Shown: positions 1 to 10,672 of the stretch, one piece after another | Numbering within the stretch: the first letter of the stretch is position 1 | Layout: each line of letters begins with the position of its first letter | From: Salminus brasiliensis | Taxonomy: Eukaryota > Chordata > Actinopteri > Characiformes > Bryconidae | DNA length: 64,000 nt | Direction of reading: 5' to 3' | Assembly (NCBI RefSeq): GCF_030463535.1 | Contig: NW_027326711.1 | Location: 1 to 64,000, forward strand | Made by a program: the position numbers and the translations under genes | The notes under the pieces: generated by a model | The model's input: the letters and a program-made list of their open reading frames with translations, nothing else | Told to the model about the DNA's origin: nothing | Database searches by the model: none

Positions 1-107
1 TTTGCCTTTTTCACCCACAAGCCAAAAACGCAACATGGCAAAGAAATCAGAATCTAAATCAGCGTGTAAAGTAGAAGGCGTGAGCGAAGATCTCGAGGAA
101 GTTTCAT

Positions 108-410
108 ACCATCGGTCGCATTTCCAATGAGGAGATTCACCATCGATCGGTCACTCACCTTCTCAACAACATTGTGACTGAGCACCGCTTATGATTTGCT
201 GGCCACGTCCTCCAACAACCACTACCACTCGCGAAAGCTGGCCCTATATGGACACCACCAAGCCGGAAACGGAAACAAGGCCGTCCCTGGACAACGCAGC
301 GTCCAACCTTTATTAAAGATCTATGAGCCACGAGTGATCGAACTCACAGCCTGCAGCCTAATGCACCGGCCGGCAGGTCACTACCTGATTTGGTTTCGCT
401 ACTGAAAATG
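108..410 (+). pseudogene. Degraded non-LTR retrotransposon reverse-transcriptase C-terminal fragment
   Basis: Reading from about 108 in one frame gives a peptide of the type at the C-terminal end of LINE reverse transcriptases: RISNEEIHHRSVTHLL, then FAGHVLQQPLPLAKAG, then WTPPSRKRKQGRPW. The series 'R-rich/GHVL ... WTP..GKRKRGRP' is the usual tail of such proteins in animals. The reading is interrupted by in-frame TGA codons near 192 and near 325, so it is a dead copy. No upstream RT palm motif lies in the window, so it is either truncated or continues to the left. Which LINE clade it belongs to cannot be said from this piece. The call is by eye and moderate. Confidence 0.45.
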
Positions 411-1137
411 CTCCAGCGTTGTGATTAGCGGCCGGTTTAGCTAGCTCTCTCGAAGTAAGAACACAGCAGCAGCGTTTATAAACGCCGTGATTCCAGCCTG
501 TATCTCATTTATCCGTGAACCACGTCGCTTGTTTAGTGAAACAGTTTTAGACTCACTGATGCTACAAGGTGAGGATCTCCTGACCGGTCCTGACGGAGTC
601 AGCTAGCGTCATTTTAGCGGTCTAAAGCTGATCACAGACACTTTACAGGTAATTAAGATCTCCTCAGATCTTCAGAGTTAAGGTCTGGAGTGAAGTTAGT
701 CCGGCCGTTTGGGGGTGTCCAGTCCAGGCGGTTCACATCCGTAAACGCGCCACGGCTAATTTCGGTAAGGTCTGTTTTAAGCCACGCCCACTTTATCAAG
801 CTAATTACTTCAAGCCACGCCCACTTTCAGTGCTTGTCTGTAATAAACGTTATATAACATTATTTGCAGAGAACTGTATGTTTATTCTTTCAAACTTCAA
901 AAGTCTGGTTCGAGTCTGAAAACCTAAAATTCTACAATTGTAAAACAGTTCACTTCAAACCCGATTCTGATTCACTGATTCAGATTGTTCAGGTTTTTCC
1001 CTTTTAATTTGTTTTTCTAAATGTGTGAGACTGTGATTAATTTCCAGTAAAAATAAAAACTGCAGATAAATAAATACAAACACGCCTCGACTTACTGATC
1101 CTCAGCTGCTTATGATCAGTGATCTCTAGGGAACAGT
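411..1137. other. Non-coding stretch, no gene seen
   Basis: This is ordinary AT/GC-mixed DNA without a convincing reading frame. The 15-bp word AGCCACGCCCACTTT occurs twice (near 780 and 814); the CCACGCCC core resembles KLF/Sp-type binding sites, but that is the only structure I noticed. It probably lies in the first intron of the minus-strand G protein gene or in an intergenic spacer. Confidence 0.4.
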
Positions 1138-1545
1138 TATCACCCTATCCCCTCCCCACCCTAACCCCTCCCATCCTCACCCTAACCCCTCCCATCCCAA
1201 TCACTCCCCATCCTCACCCTAACCCCTCCCATCCTCACCCTAACCCCTCCCATCCTAATCACTCCCCATCCTCACCCTAACCCCTCCCATCCTAACCCCT
1301 CCCATTCTCACCCTAACCCCTCCCATCCTCACCCTAACCCCTCCCATCCCAATCACTCCTCATACCACCCTAACCCCTCCCATTCTCACCCTAACCCCTC
1401 CCATCCTCACCCTAACCCCTCCCATCCCAATCACTCCTCATACCACCCTAACCCCTCCCATTCTCACCCTAACCCCTCCCATCCTCACCCTAACCCCTCC
1501 CATCCCAATCACTCCCCATACCACCCTAACCCCTCCCCTAACAAT
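1138..1545. repeat. C-rich minisatellite carrying CCCTAACCCC
   Basis: About 400 bp of a roughly 21-23 bp unit of the form CACCCTAACCCCTCCCATCCT, with variants containing CCCAATCACTCC. Each unit holds CCCTAACCC, which equals one and a half telomeric CCCTAA hexamers. The strand is strongly C-rich and could form i-motif structures, with G-quadruplexes on the other strand. Copies differ by small insertions, so the array is not freshly homogenised. Confidence 0.85.
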
Positions 1546-1792
1546 GCATACTACTACCCCCACACTAAGACTCCACTGTGCTCACCCTCACCATATGTGA
1601 CACAGTCAACCACAGTCACTGGAGGAGCCACGGGTCTAGCAGGTGGGCTGCAGGACTGGAACCGTGAGTGAGTGAGTTTTCTCTCCCTGATAGAGTCCCA
1701 AAGCTTTAACAGTGGGACCACTCAGCAAGCGCCTGAGGACTACAGAGAATCACACATTATATAAAGCAGAGAAGAAAAGAGAGCCGTGATCC

Positions 1793-2031
1793 AGTGTTCT
1801 AGTGTTCCAGTGTTCAGTGTTCTAGTGTTCCAGTGTTCTAGTGTTCCAGTGTTCCAGTGTTCAGTGTTCTAGTGTTCTAGTGTTCCAGTGTTCCAGTGTT
1901 CTAGTGTTCTAGTGTTCCAGTGTTCCAGTGTTCTAGTGTTCTAGTGTTCCAGTGTTCTAGTGTTCTAGTGTTCCAGTGTTCTAGTGTTCCAGTGTTCTAG
2001 TGTTCTAGTGTTCCAGTGTTCCAGTGTTCTA
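1793..2031. repeat. TGTTCTAG/TGTTCCAG minisatellite
   Basis: Some 24 tandem copies of a 10-bp word alternating between TGTTCTAG-type and TGTTCCAG-type (AGTGTTCTAG and AGTGTTCCAG). The variants are interspersed, so higher-order units may exist. No coding potential is credited. Confidence 0.85.
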
Positions 2032-2351
2032 GGACACAGAGTTCCAGGAATCAGGAACTGCTGGTTGCACTGGGGGTTTCAGGGGAGATCAGAGTAAATT
2101 ACAGCCTCTGCTCCTCAGAACCTCAGTTTACTGACAGGATCCCACCACAGAGACCCCCTCACACCCCCAAATTCTACCTTCACATCATTACAGATACCAT
2201 CAAGCCAAAAGTTTGAGTACTGAGAGGAGGTCAGTCCTCTAGGTGCAGGTGTCAGGTAAAAGTTCTCCTTTTTGCACCTGATACCTGCTGCTGCAGCCTC
2301 GGCCACTCCACCTGCAAAACAGGTCATAAACTGGAGGCTTCTACTGGTCGA

Positions 2352-2967
2352 AAACACACACACACACTCACACACACACACTCACACACACTCACACTCA
2401 CACACACACACACTCACACACACACACTCACACACACACTCACACACACACTCACACTCACACACACACACACTCACACACACACACTCACACACACACA
2501 CACACACACACACACTTACACTCACACACTGACTCACACTCACACACTCTCACACTCTCACACACACACACACACACACCACTCACACACTCACACACAC
2601 TCACACACACACTCACACACACACTCACACACACTCACACACGCACACACTCACACACGCACACTGACACTCACACACACTCACACACTCTCACTCACAC
2701 ACACTCACACACACACACTCACACACACACACTGACACACACACTGACACTCACACACTGACACTCACACACACTCTCACACACACACTCTCACACACAC
2801 ACTCTCACACACACTCTCACACTCACACACACACTCACACACACTCACACACACACTCACACACACACTCACACACACTCACACACGCACACACTCACAC
2901 ACACACTGACACACACACTCACACTCACTCACACACACACTCACTCACACTCTCACTCACTCACACT
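2352..2967. repeat. Long interrupted CA microsatellite
   Basis: About 600 bp of CA repeats interrupted by CT (ACTCACAC) and GA steps. It ends directly beside the GC island of the G protein exon, so it lies at the start of that gene's first intron, within about 100 bp of the splice donor at 3051. The long His-Thr and Cys-Val frames across it are low-complexity artefacts. Confidence 0.9.
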
Positions 2968-3051
2968 CGCGGGGTGTGGGTAGGGGGTTATGGTCGCAGG
3001 GGCGCTAGCTCGGGCGGAGGGGAGAGGCCGGGGTGGTGGTGCGGCTCTTAC

Positions 3052-3309
3052 CGAGCAGCAGGAGCCTGTGGGTCTGCTTGTACTCCCTCTTCTCCGCTTC
3101 AGGCTCTTGTCGATGTTTCTGCTCCGTTTGTTCTCGGCTTTAAGTCGGGCTCTCTCCTCCACTCTCCTCTGCTCACGGAGCTGCGGGTCGGAGCTGTCCA
3201 GCGGTCCGGACTCCCCGTCCAGCCCGGGGTTGGCGGTGCGGCCGCCCGTGTAGCTGATAGCAGAGCGCGGTCCCAGCAGCCTGGAGCGCAGGCTGTGGCA
3301 CATCCCCAT
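3052..3309 (-). CDS. G protein alpha subunit (Gs/Golf class, gnal/gnas-like), first coding exon, apparent frame break
   Basis: The exon starts at ATG 3309 with MGMCHSLRSRLL, resembling the start of the long Golf-alpha form. It ends in a helix, ERARLKAENKRSRNIDKSLK, like the N-terminal alpha helix that precedes the first GTP-binding loop of Gs and Golf alpha. In Gs-class genes exon 1 ends in codons for THRLLLLG, split after the first base of the glycine codon and followed by GT. Here the bases for EKREYKQTHRLLLLG and a donor GTAAGAG at 3051 are present, but in a different frame from the upstream part. One base appears to be missing near 3095-3105, between the codons for SLK and EKRE. The GTPase exons lie beyond the left edge. 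Synteny with the other genes points to gnas, while the N-terminal residues look more like gnal, so I leave the symbol open. The break may be an assembly error or a real lesion. Confidence 0.65.
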
Positions 3310-3760
3310 GGCTAACGGCGGACAGGCTAACGGAGCGGCTACTCCTCCTCCGGCATGTTTAATCCGGGTCAGGCGGACGGCGCTACACCTCGCCCCGCTG
3401 CCCGCTCTGCTGCTCCTCCCGCTGCTCCTCCCGCTGCTCCTCCCGCTGCTCCTCCGGCTGACCCGCGGCTCCGTCCGGAATGTAAACACTACTTTTCTAG
3501 CGCCTCAAATTCGCACGCGCCGCTCGGCCGCTCCGCACAAGTTTCCGTCTCAGGCTGACCCGGGATCAGCCCCGGGGGCGGGGCGGGACGGGGCGGGGCG
3601 GGACGGGGCGGGGCGGGACGGGTCAAGTGGAGGTTCAGGCTGGTCTGAGGTCAGTGTTAAAGCGCAGGTTCGGCTCCGCCTGACAGCGTTAAAATTTCAC
3701 AAGCAGGGAGGGGAGGGGGAGGGGGAGGGGGAGGGGGAGGGGAGGGGTGCTCTGACGTCA
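3310..3760. promoter_or_regulatory. GC-rich island upstream of the G protein exon
   Basis: The region upstream of the minus-strand start codon is GC- and CpG-rich. It holds a 12-bp repeat (CTCCCGCTGCTC, about three copies, 3414-3455), a cluster of GGGGCGGGAC/GGGGCGGGGC words at 3575-3621 that are ideal Sp/KLF sites, and a GGGGGA run at 3707-3747 that could fold into G-quadruplexes. This is typical of a TATA-less vertebrate promoter and probably drives the G protein gene. The small frames here are by-products of GC content. Confidence 0.55.
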
Positions 3761-4560
3761 CGAGCGCAGATATGTAACAATGATTTACAGCAGGTGGCGG
3801 AGAGCGCGTGCAAGCCCAGTCCAGGACAGGTAGAGGAGGAACGCTCACCTGCTTCTGCCAGATTCAGCAGCCTGGACACATTTACAGCATCATTTCCCCC
3901 AAATATTGATTTAAGATCCCACAGTTATTGTCTCTATTGCATTTGATCAATTATTAAAATGTTTTCTTTTTTAAACTTTTAGATTATATCTTTTTAAAGA
4001 TTTACTTCTTTATTATGTTACATATTGAATGTAGTTCGATTTGTTGGTTCTTTTTCTCTATATTTAGATTTGTGTGAGTTTTACTTGTCACCAAAATGCG
4101 TCACCAAAATGATTTTGGTAAATTTACAGGAGATATGAAGTTTATTATTATTATTATTATTATTATATTTGTAAAATAAATGTATTGACATGGTCTACAT
4201 TACACTTAATATGTCCGCCAGTATGACATAAAATCTGTTTTGTAATTTGTAATATTTTATTTAATGTTGAATCAACGGGGTGTATTATCAGTACTAATAA
4301 TCTGAATATGAACTGAGTTACAGAGTAAATGATAACACTCCTTTTAAATGAAGGTTCAGATCAGCAGATTTAGTTTCTTAATGATTGTTTTTATTCGTAT
4401 TACGGTAATAACAGGTTTATCCACTAGAGGGCATCACTGTAAACAAAAACACACCGCTAGTGTCTTCACTGTCCCACACACTGAGCTGACCAGCTGGGAG
4501 AAATCACTCATCTCCCTGATAGTGAAGAGACCAGTCCTAATGACACTGAGCCTTTCTGTA
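3761..4560. other. Non-coding stretch, no gene seen
   Basis: AT-rich DNA with an (ATT)n run at about 4143-4167. No reading frame with recognisable similarity was found on either strand. Confidence 0.4.
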
Positions 4561-5153
4561 GCGAGAGAGAGACAGATAGGTAGATAGACAGACAGAGAGA
4601 GAGACAGATATACAGACAGAGAGAGAGACAGATAGGTAGATAGACAGACAGAGAGAGAGACAGATAGGTAGATAGACAGACAGAGAGAGAGAGACAGATA
4701 GGTAGATAGACAGACAGAGAGAGAGACAGATAGGTAGATAGACAGACAGAGAGAGAGAGACAGATAGGTAGATAGACAGACAGAGAGAGAGAGACAGATA
4801 TACAGACAGAGAGAGAGACAGATAGGTAGATAGACAGACAGAGAGAGAGACAGATAGGTAGATAGACAGACAGAGAGAGAGAGACAGATAGGTAGATAGA
4901 CAGACAGAGAGAGAGAGACAGATATACAGACAGAGAGAGAGACAGATAGGTAGATAGACAGACAGAGAGAGAGACAGATAGGTAGATAGACAGACAGAGA
5001 GAGAGAGACAGATATACAGACAGAGAGAGAGACAGATAGGTAGATAGACAGACAGAGAGAGAGACAGATAGGTAGATAGACAGACAGAGAGAGAGACAGA
5101 TAGGTAGATAGACAGACAGAGAGAGAGAGACAGATATACAGACAGACAGACAG
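4561..5153. repeat. GATA/GACA compound minisatellite
   Basis: Nearly 600 bp of a roughly 34-38 bp unit built from GACAGATAGGTAGATAGACA and GA-rich runs, with a shorter variant containing GATATACAGACA. It mixes GATA and GACA tetramers. The minus-strand frames of Ser-Leu-Cys-Val type over it are artefacts of the repeat. Confidence 0.9.
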
Positions 5154-5394
5154 AGCTGCACTTCCTCCTTCACTGCCCAAAGTTAAACATGATCAGAGAA
5201 AACTATCCAAACATTGACTGAAGGACAGTGAGTGACATCATCACACATACTCCACCCACACCCTATAAAACCCCACCCACCCTAATAAAACTACTGTAAA
5301 TAAGAATGTAAATAAATATAATCTTCTATTATTTTACAGTTTTAATGAAAAACTGAAAGATTTTATTTTATTTGTTTACATTTATAGCTATATA
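5154..5394. other. Spacer, no gene seen
   Basis: AT-rich sequence between the GATA/GACA array and the Tc1-like element. It contains TATAAAA and AATAAAA words but nothing that indicates a gene. Confidence 0.35.
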
Positions 5395-6772
5395 CACTGC
5401 TCAAAAAAAATAAAGTGAACACTCAAATAACACATCCTAGATCTGAATGAATGAAATATTGTCATTGAAGACTTTGTTCTGTACAAAGCTGAATGTGCTG
5501 ACAACAAAATCACACAAAAATCATCAATGGAAATCCAATTTATTAACCAATGGAGGCCTGGGTTTGGAGTCGCACACAAAATGAAAGTGTAAAAACACAC
5601 TACAGGCTGATCCACCTTTAAAGCAAAGTCCTTAAACAAGTCAGAATGAGGCTCAGTATTGTGTGTGTGGCCTCCACGAGCCTGTATGACCTCCCTACAA
5701 CGCCTGGGCATGTTCCTGATGAGGATCTCCTCCCAGACCTGGACTAAAGCATCCGCCAACTCCTGGACAGTCTGTGGTGCAACGTGACGTTGGTGGATGG
5801 AGCAAGACATGATGTCCCAGATGTGCTCAATAGGATTCAGGTCTGGGGAACGGGCGGGACAGTCCATAGCTTCAATGCCTTCATCTTGCAGGACCTGCTG
5901 ACACAGTCCAGCCACATGAGGTCTAGCATTGTCCTGCTTTCGGAGGAACCCAGGCACAACCGCACCAGCGTATGGTCTCACAAGGGGTCTGAGGATCTCT
6001 CTCGGTACCTAATGGCAGTCAGGCTACCTCTGGCGAGCACATGGAGGGCTGTGCGGCCATCCAAAGAAATGCCACCCCACACCATTACTGACCCACTGCC
6101 AAACCGGTCATGCTGAAGGATGTTGCAGGCAGCAGATCGCTCTCCACGGCGTCTCCAGACTCTGTCACGTCTGTCACATGTGCTCAGTGTGAACCTGCTT
6201 TCATCTGTGAAGAGCACAGGGCGCCAGTGGTGAATTTACCAATCCTGGTGTTCTCTGGCAAATGCCAAGCGTCCTGCACGGTGTTGTGGGCTGTGAGCAT
6301 TTACATTTACATTTACGGCATTTAGCAGACGCTCTTATCCAGAGCGACTTACAAAGTGCTTTGCTATTTACCCAAGAAAACCTTGAGCACAACCCCCATC
6401 TGTGGACGCCAGGCCCTCATACCATCCTCATGGAGTCGGTTTCTAACCGTTTGTGCAGACACTGCTGGAGGTCATTTTGCAGGGCTCTGGCAGTGCTCCG
6501 CCTGTTCCTCCTTGCACAAAGGCGGAGGTAGCGGTCCTGCTGCTGGGTTGTTGCCCTCCTACGGCCTCTTCCACGTCTCCTGGTGTACTGGCCTGGTAGC
6601 GCCTCCAGCCTCTGGATACTACGCTGACAGACACAGCAAACCTTCCTGCCACAGCTCGCATTGATGTGCCATCCTGGCACTGTGTTATTTCTGGGTTTGT
6701 TTGTGGTCTGTTTTGTAACTCCTTTTCTGAGTTCCCTCTGCTCTACCGGAGGCCACACACACACACACTGGC
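5395..6772 (-). mobile_element. Tc1/mariner element, broken transposase on the minus strand
   Basis: The left end (CACTGCTCAAAA at 5395, preceded by TATA) looks like a Tc1-type terminal inverted repeat. Minus-strand peptides give the transposase in pieces: a helix-turn-helix part near 6550-6700, the tract [16 protein letters not shown] near 6500-6560, LFTDESRFTLST near 6180-6217 (first catalytic Asp), GSVMVWGGISLDGRT near 6060-6100, and KQDNARPH followed by [12 protein letters not shown] at 5830-5940. The spacing from the second Asp to the Glu is 34 residues, the DD34E signature of Tc1. Frame changes near 5980-6000 and 6400-6560 and an 84-bp insertion make it inactive. I could not find the matching terminal repeat on the right, so that end appears lost. 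Confidence 0.85.
6300..6383. mobile_element. Short nested insertion in the Tc1 copy, flanked by a 6-bp direct repeat
   Basis: The Tc1 sequence is interrupted by 84 bp that begin with TTTACATTTACATTTACGGC and contain GCAGACGCTCTTATCC followed by AGAGCGACTTACA. This last stretch is a word I associate with repeats found widely in teleost genomes, probably SINE-derived. The insertion is bounded by TGAGCA at 6294-6299 and again at 6384-6389, as expected for a target-site duplication. The Tc1 sequence reads on normally across the junction when the insert is ignored. Confidence 0.6.
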
Positions 6773-6944
6773 CTAAATTAAGGCCTAAATTAATGAAAGG
6801 CTTCTTTGTGGATACACATCTGATAGTGTCAGACTCTGTTCTAAATTTACTCTCTCTCTCTCTCTCCTGGTTCCTGGAAGGTTGAATAACTATCTCTCGT
6901 CCTCAGTTATGTTTCAGAGCCTAGTCAGTAAAAGTAGAGCAGAG

Positions 6945-7025
6945 ATCTGATCCTCAGCTCGGATTCAAGTTTGAGTCCCAGATCTGCTACACAACGTCTG
7001 CTACAGACCACCAGCTGTCAACGGG
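6945..7025 (+). mobile_element. tRNA-derived SINE head fragment (copy 1)
   Basis: The segment containing GATCCTCAGCTCGGATTCAA and GTTTGAGTCCCAGATCTGC has a B-box-like GTTTGAGTCCC. The same segment recurs at about 7681-7761, where it is preceded by an A-box-like GGCTCAGCGG. Here the A-box part is missing. It directly borders the GGGTATAG array. Confidence 0.5.
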
Positions 7026-7649
7026 TATCAGTGTGGGTATAGATGGATATAGTTGGGTATAGATGGGTAGAGTTGGGTAGGGATAGGTATAGTTGGATAT
7101 AGTTAGTTGGGTATAGATAGGTGTGGTTGGGTAGGGATGGGTATAGTTGGGTATAAATTGGTAAAGTTGTTATAGTTGGGTAGGGATGGGTATAGATAGG
7201 TATAAATTGGTATAGTTGGGTAAAGATGGGTATAAATTGGTATAGTGGAGTAGGGATGGGTATAGTTGGGTATAGATGGTATAAATTGGTATAGTTGGGT
7301 AGGGATGGGTATAGATGGTATAATTGGGTATAGTTGGGTAAAGATGGTATAGTTGGGTATAGATGGATATAGATGTGTATAGTTGGGTAAGGATGGGTAT
7401 AATTGGGTAGGGATGCGTATAGGTGGGTATAGATAAGTATTAATGGGTATAGTCGGGTATAGATGGGTATAGATAGATATAGTTGGGTATAAATGGGTAG
7501 GGATGGGTATACTTGGGTATAGATGGTATAAATGTGTATAGTTGAGTAAGAATGAGTATAGTTGGGTAGGGATGGGTATATATGGGAATAGTTGGGTATA
7601 GTTGGGTAAAGATGGGTATAAATTGGTATAGTTGGGTAAGGATGGGTAG

Positions 7650-7760
7650 TGGTGGCAGTGGGGCTCAGCGGTTAGAGCACCGATCTGATCCTCAGCTCGG
7701 ATTCAAGTTTGAGTCCCAGATCTGCTACACAACGTCTGCTACAGACCACCAGCTGTCAAC
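7650..7760 (+). mobile_element. tRNA-derived SINE head fragment (copy 2)
   Basis: It begins GGCAGTGGGGCTCAGCGG, giving an A-box-like TGGGGCTCAGCGG, followed about 40 bp on by the B-box-like GTTTGAGTCCC. Such spacing is typical of the RNA polymerase III promoter in tRNA-derived SINEs. The last 80 bp are the same as at 6945-7025, and both copies run into the same array sequence, so the SINE piece was duplicated together with the array. Confidence 0.55.
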
Positions 7761-8710
7761 GGGTATCAGTGTGGGTATAGATGGATATAGTTGGGTATAG
7801 ATGGGTAGAGTTGGGTATAGATGGGTAGAGTTGGGTAGGGATAGGTATAGTTGGATATAGTTAGTTGGGTATAGATAGGTGTGGTTGGGTAGGGATGGGT
7901 ATAGTTGGGTATAAATTGGTATAGTGGAGTAGGGATGGGTATAGTTGGGTAGGGATGGGTATAGTTGGGTATAGATGGGTATAAATTGGTATAGTTGGGT
8001 AGGGATGGGTATAGATGGTATAAATGGGTATAATTGGGTATAGTTGGGTAAAGATGGGTAGGGATAGGTATAGTTGGATATAGTTGGGTATAGATGGGTA
8101 TAGTTGGGTATAGATAGGTATAGTTGGGTATAAATTGGCATAGTTGGGTAGGGATGGGTATAGATGGGTATAAATTGGTAAAGTTTGGTAGGGATGGGTA
8201 TAGTTGGGTAAAGATGGATATAAATTGGTATAGTGGAGTAGGGATGGGTATAGTTGGGTATAGATAGGTGTGGTTGGGTAGGGATGGGTATAGTTGGGTA
8301 TAAATTGGTAAAGTTGTTATAGTTGGGTAGGGATGGGTATAGATGGGTATAAATTGGTATAGTTGGGTAAAGATGGGTATAAATTGGTATAGTGGAGTAG
8401 GGATGGGTATAGTTGGGTATAGATGGTATAAATTGGTATAGTTGGGTAGGGATGGGTATAGATGGTATAATTGGGTAGGGATGCGTATAGGTGGGTATAG
8501 ATAAGTATTAATGGGTATAGTCGGGTATAGATGGGTATAGATAGATATAGTTGGGTATAAATGGGTAGGGATGGGTATACTTGGGTATAGATGGTATAAA
8601 TGTGTATAGTTGAGTAAGAATGAGTATAGTTGGGTAGGGATGGGTATATATGGGAATAGTTGGGTATAGTTGGGTAAAGATGGGTATAAATTGGTATAGT
8701 TGGGTAAGGA

Positions 8711-9008
8711 TGGGTAGTGGTGGCAGTGGGGCTCAGCGGTTAGAGCACCGGGATATCGATAACAGGGTTGTGGGTTGTATACCCGGGCTCGGCAAGCTGC
8801 CACTGTTGGGTCCTTGAGCAAGGCCCTTTACCCTCTCTGCTCCCCGGGTGCTGGAGTTGGCTGCCCACCGCTCTGGGTGTGTGTGTACTCACTGCCCCTA
8901 GCTCACTAGTGTGTGTGTGAGTGTGTGTTCACTACCAGATGGGTTAAATGCGGAGGACACATTTAGCTATACAGTGACAAATACGTGCACCTTTACCTTT
9001 ACCTTTAA
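8711..9008 (+). mobile_element. tRNA-derived SINE, near full length
   Basis: It starts GTGGCAGTGGGGCTCAGCGG (A box), has a B-box-like GTTGTATACCC about 45 bp later, then a body with CACTGTTGGGTCCTTGAGCA and AGGCCCTTTACCCTCTCTGC. That body is familiar from fish tRNA-derived SINEs. It ends in a short tandem tail of TTTACC. It sits inside the GGGTATAG array, which resumes immediately after it. Confidence 0.75.
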
Positions 9009-10672
9009 ATGGGTATAATTGGATATAGTTGGGTAAAGATGGGTATAAATTGATATAGATAGGTATAGTTGGGTATAGATGGATATTAATGGGTATAGTT
9101 GGGTAAAGATGATATAGATGGGTATAGATGGGTATAAATTGGTATAATTGGTAGGTATGGGTATAGTTGGGTATAGATGGCTATAGCTGGGTATAAATGG
9201 ATATAAATGGGTATAGATGGGTATAGTTTGGTAGGGATGGTATAGTTGGGTAGGGATGGGTATAGATGGGTATAGTTTGGTAGGGATGGGAATATTAGGG
9301 TAGGGATAGGTATAGATAGGTATAAATGGGTATAGTTGGGTAAAGATGGGTATACATTTGTATAGTTGGGTAGGGATGGATATAATTGGGTAGGGATGGG
9401 TATAGATAGGTATAAATGGGTATAGATGGTATAGTTGGGTAGGGATGGGTATAGATAGGTATAAATAGGTATAAATTTGTATATTTGGGTAGGGATGGAT
9501 ATAGTTGGGTATAGATGGATATAGTTGGGTATAGATGGGTAATGATGGGTATACATTTGTATAGTTGGGTAGGGATGGATATAGTTGGTGGGGATGAGAA
9601 TAGATGGGTATAGGTGGGTAGGGATGGGTATAATTGGGTAGGGATGGGTATAGATAGGTATAAATGGGTATAGTTGGGTAAAGATGGGTATAGTATGGTA
9701 GAGATGGGTATAGATGGATATAAATGGGTATAGATGGGTAAAGTTCGGTATGGATGGGTATTATTGGGTAGGGATGGTATAGATAGGTATAAATGGGTAT
9801 AGTTGGGTAAAGATGGTTATAGATGGGTATAGTTGGGTATAGATGGGTATAAATGTGTATAGTTGGGTAAAGATGGGTATAGATGGGTATAGTTGGGTAG
9901 GGATGGGTATTATTGGGTAGGGATAGGTATAGATAGGTATAAATGGGTATAGTTGGGTAAATATGGGTATAGTTGGGTATTGCTGGGTATAAATGTGTAT
10001 AGTTGGGTAAAGATGGGTACAGTTGGGTATAGATGGGTATAAATGGGTATAGATGGGTAGGGGTGGGTATAGTTGGGTAGGGATGGGTTTAATTGGGTAG
10101 GGATGGGTATAGATGGGTATAAATAGGTATAGATGGTATAGTTGGGTATAGATGGGTATAGTGTGGTAGGGATGAGTATAGATGGGTATAGTTGGGTAGG
10201 GATAGGTATAATTGGGTAGGGATGTGTATAGATGTGTATAAATGGGTATAGTCGGGTAAAGATCGTATAGATAAGTATAGTTGGATAAAGATGGGTATAG
10301 TTGGGTATAAATTGGCATAGTTGGGTAGGGATGGGTATAGATGGGTGTAAATGTGTATAGTGGGTAAAGATGGGTATAGTTGGATAGGGATGGGTATAAA
10401 TTGGTGTAGTTGGGTAAGGATGGGTATATATAAGTAGAAATGGGTATAAATTTGTAGAGTTGGGTATAGATGGATATAAATGGGTATAGTTGGGTAGGGA
10501 CTGGTATAAATGGGTATAGTTGGGTATAAATGGGTATAGTTGGGTAGGGATGGATATAGATGGGTATAAATGGGTAGGGATGGGTATAATTGGGTAGGGA
10601 TGCGTATAGATGGGTATTAATGGGTATAGTCGGGTAAAGATGGACATAGATAGGTATAGTTGGGTATATAAC

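Larger units (their letters stand above)
7020..10672. repeat. GGGTATAG 10-bp minisatellite, about 3.6 kb
   Basis: A long array of 10-bp words, mainly GGGTATAGAT, GGGTATAGTT, GGGTAGGGAT, GGTATAAATT and GGGTAAAGAT. It is interrupted by SINE pieces at about 7650-7760 and 8711-9008. The minus strand has no stop in any frame for long distances, because a 10-bp unit cycles through all frames. This yields frames of 138, 351, 156, 185 and 269 residues made only of Tyr-Pro-Ser/Thr-Ile/Leu-Pro-Asn-Tyr-Thr. These are repeat artefacts, not genes. Confidence 0.92.

Noticed and set aside
2272-2532. His-Thr repeat frame and Cys-Val frames over CA/GT arrays in many places
   Set aside because: Microsatellite artefacts. 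Only the short parts that coincide with splice-bounded exons (for example at 29086-29251) are coding.
2953-3489. A 178-residue minus-strand protein
   Set aside because: Only 3052-3309 is like a known family. The upstream part is GC-rich 5' UTR and the downstream part is read-through past the splice donor.
4434-5180. Minus-strand frames of 221-248 residues, Ser/Leu/Cys/Val-rich
   Set aside because: They lie wholly on the GATA/GACA array and arise from the absence of stop codons in the repeat.
7766-8821. Minus-strand frame of 351 residues (and those at 9086-9556, 9761-10318, 9910-10719, 7725-8141)
   Set aside because: They are translations of the 10-bp GGGTATAG array. No domain, no splice structure, and all three frames give the same peptide repeat.
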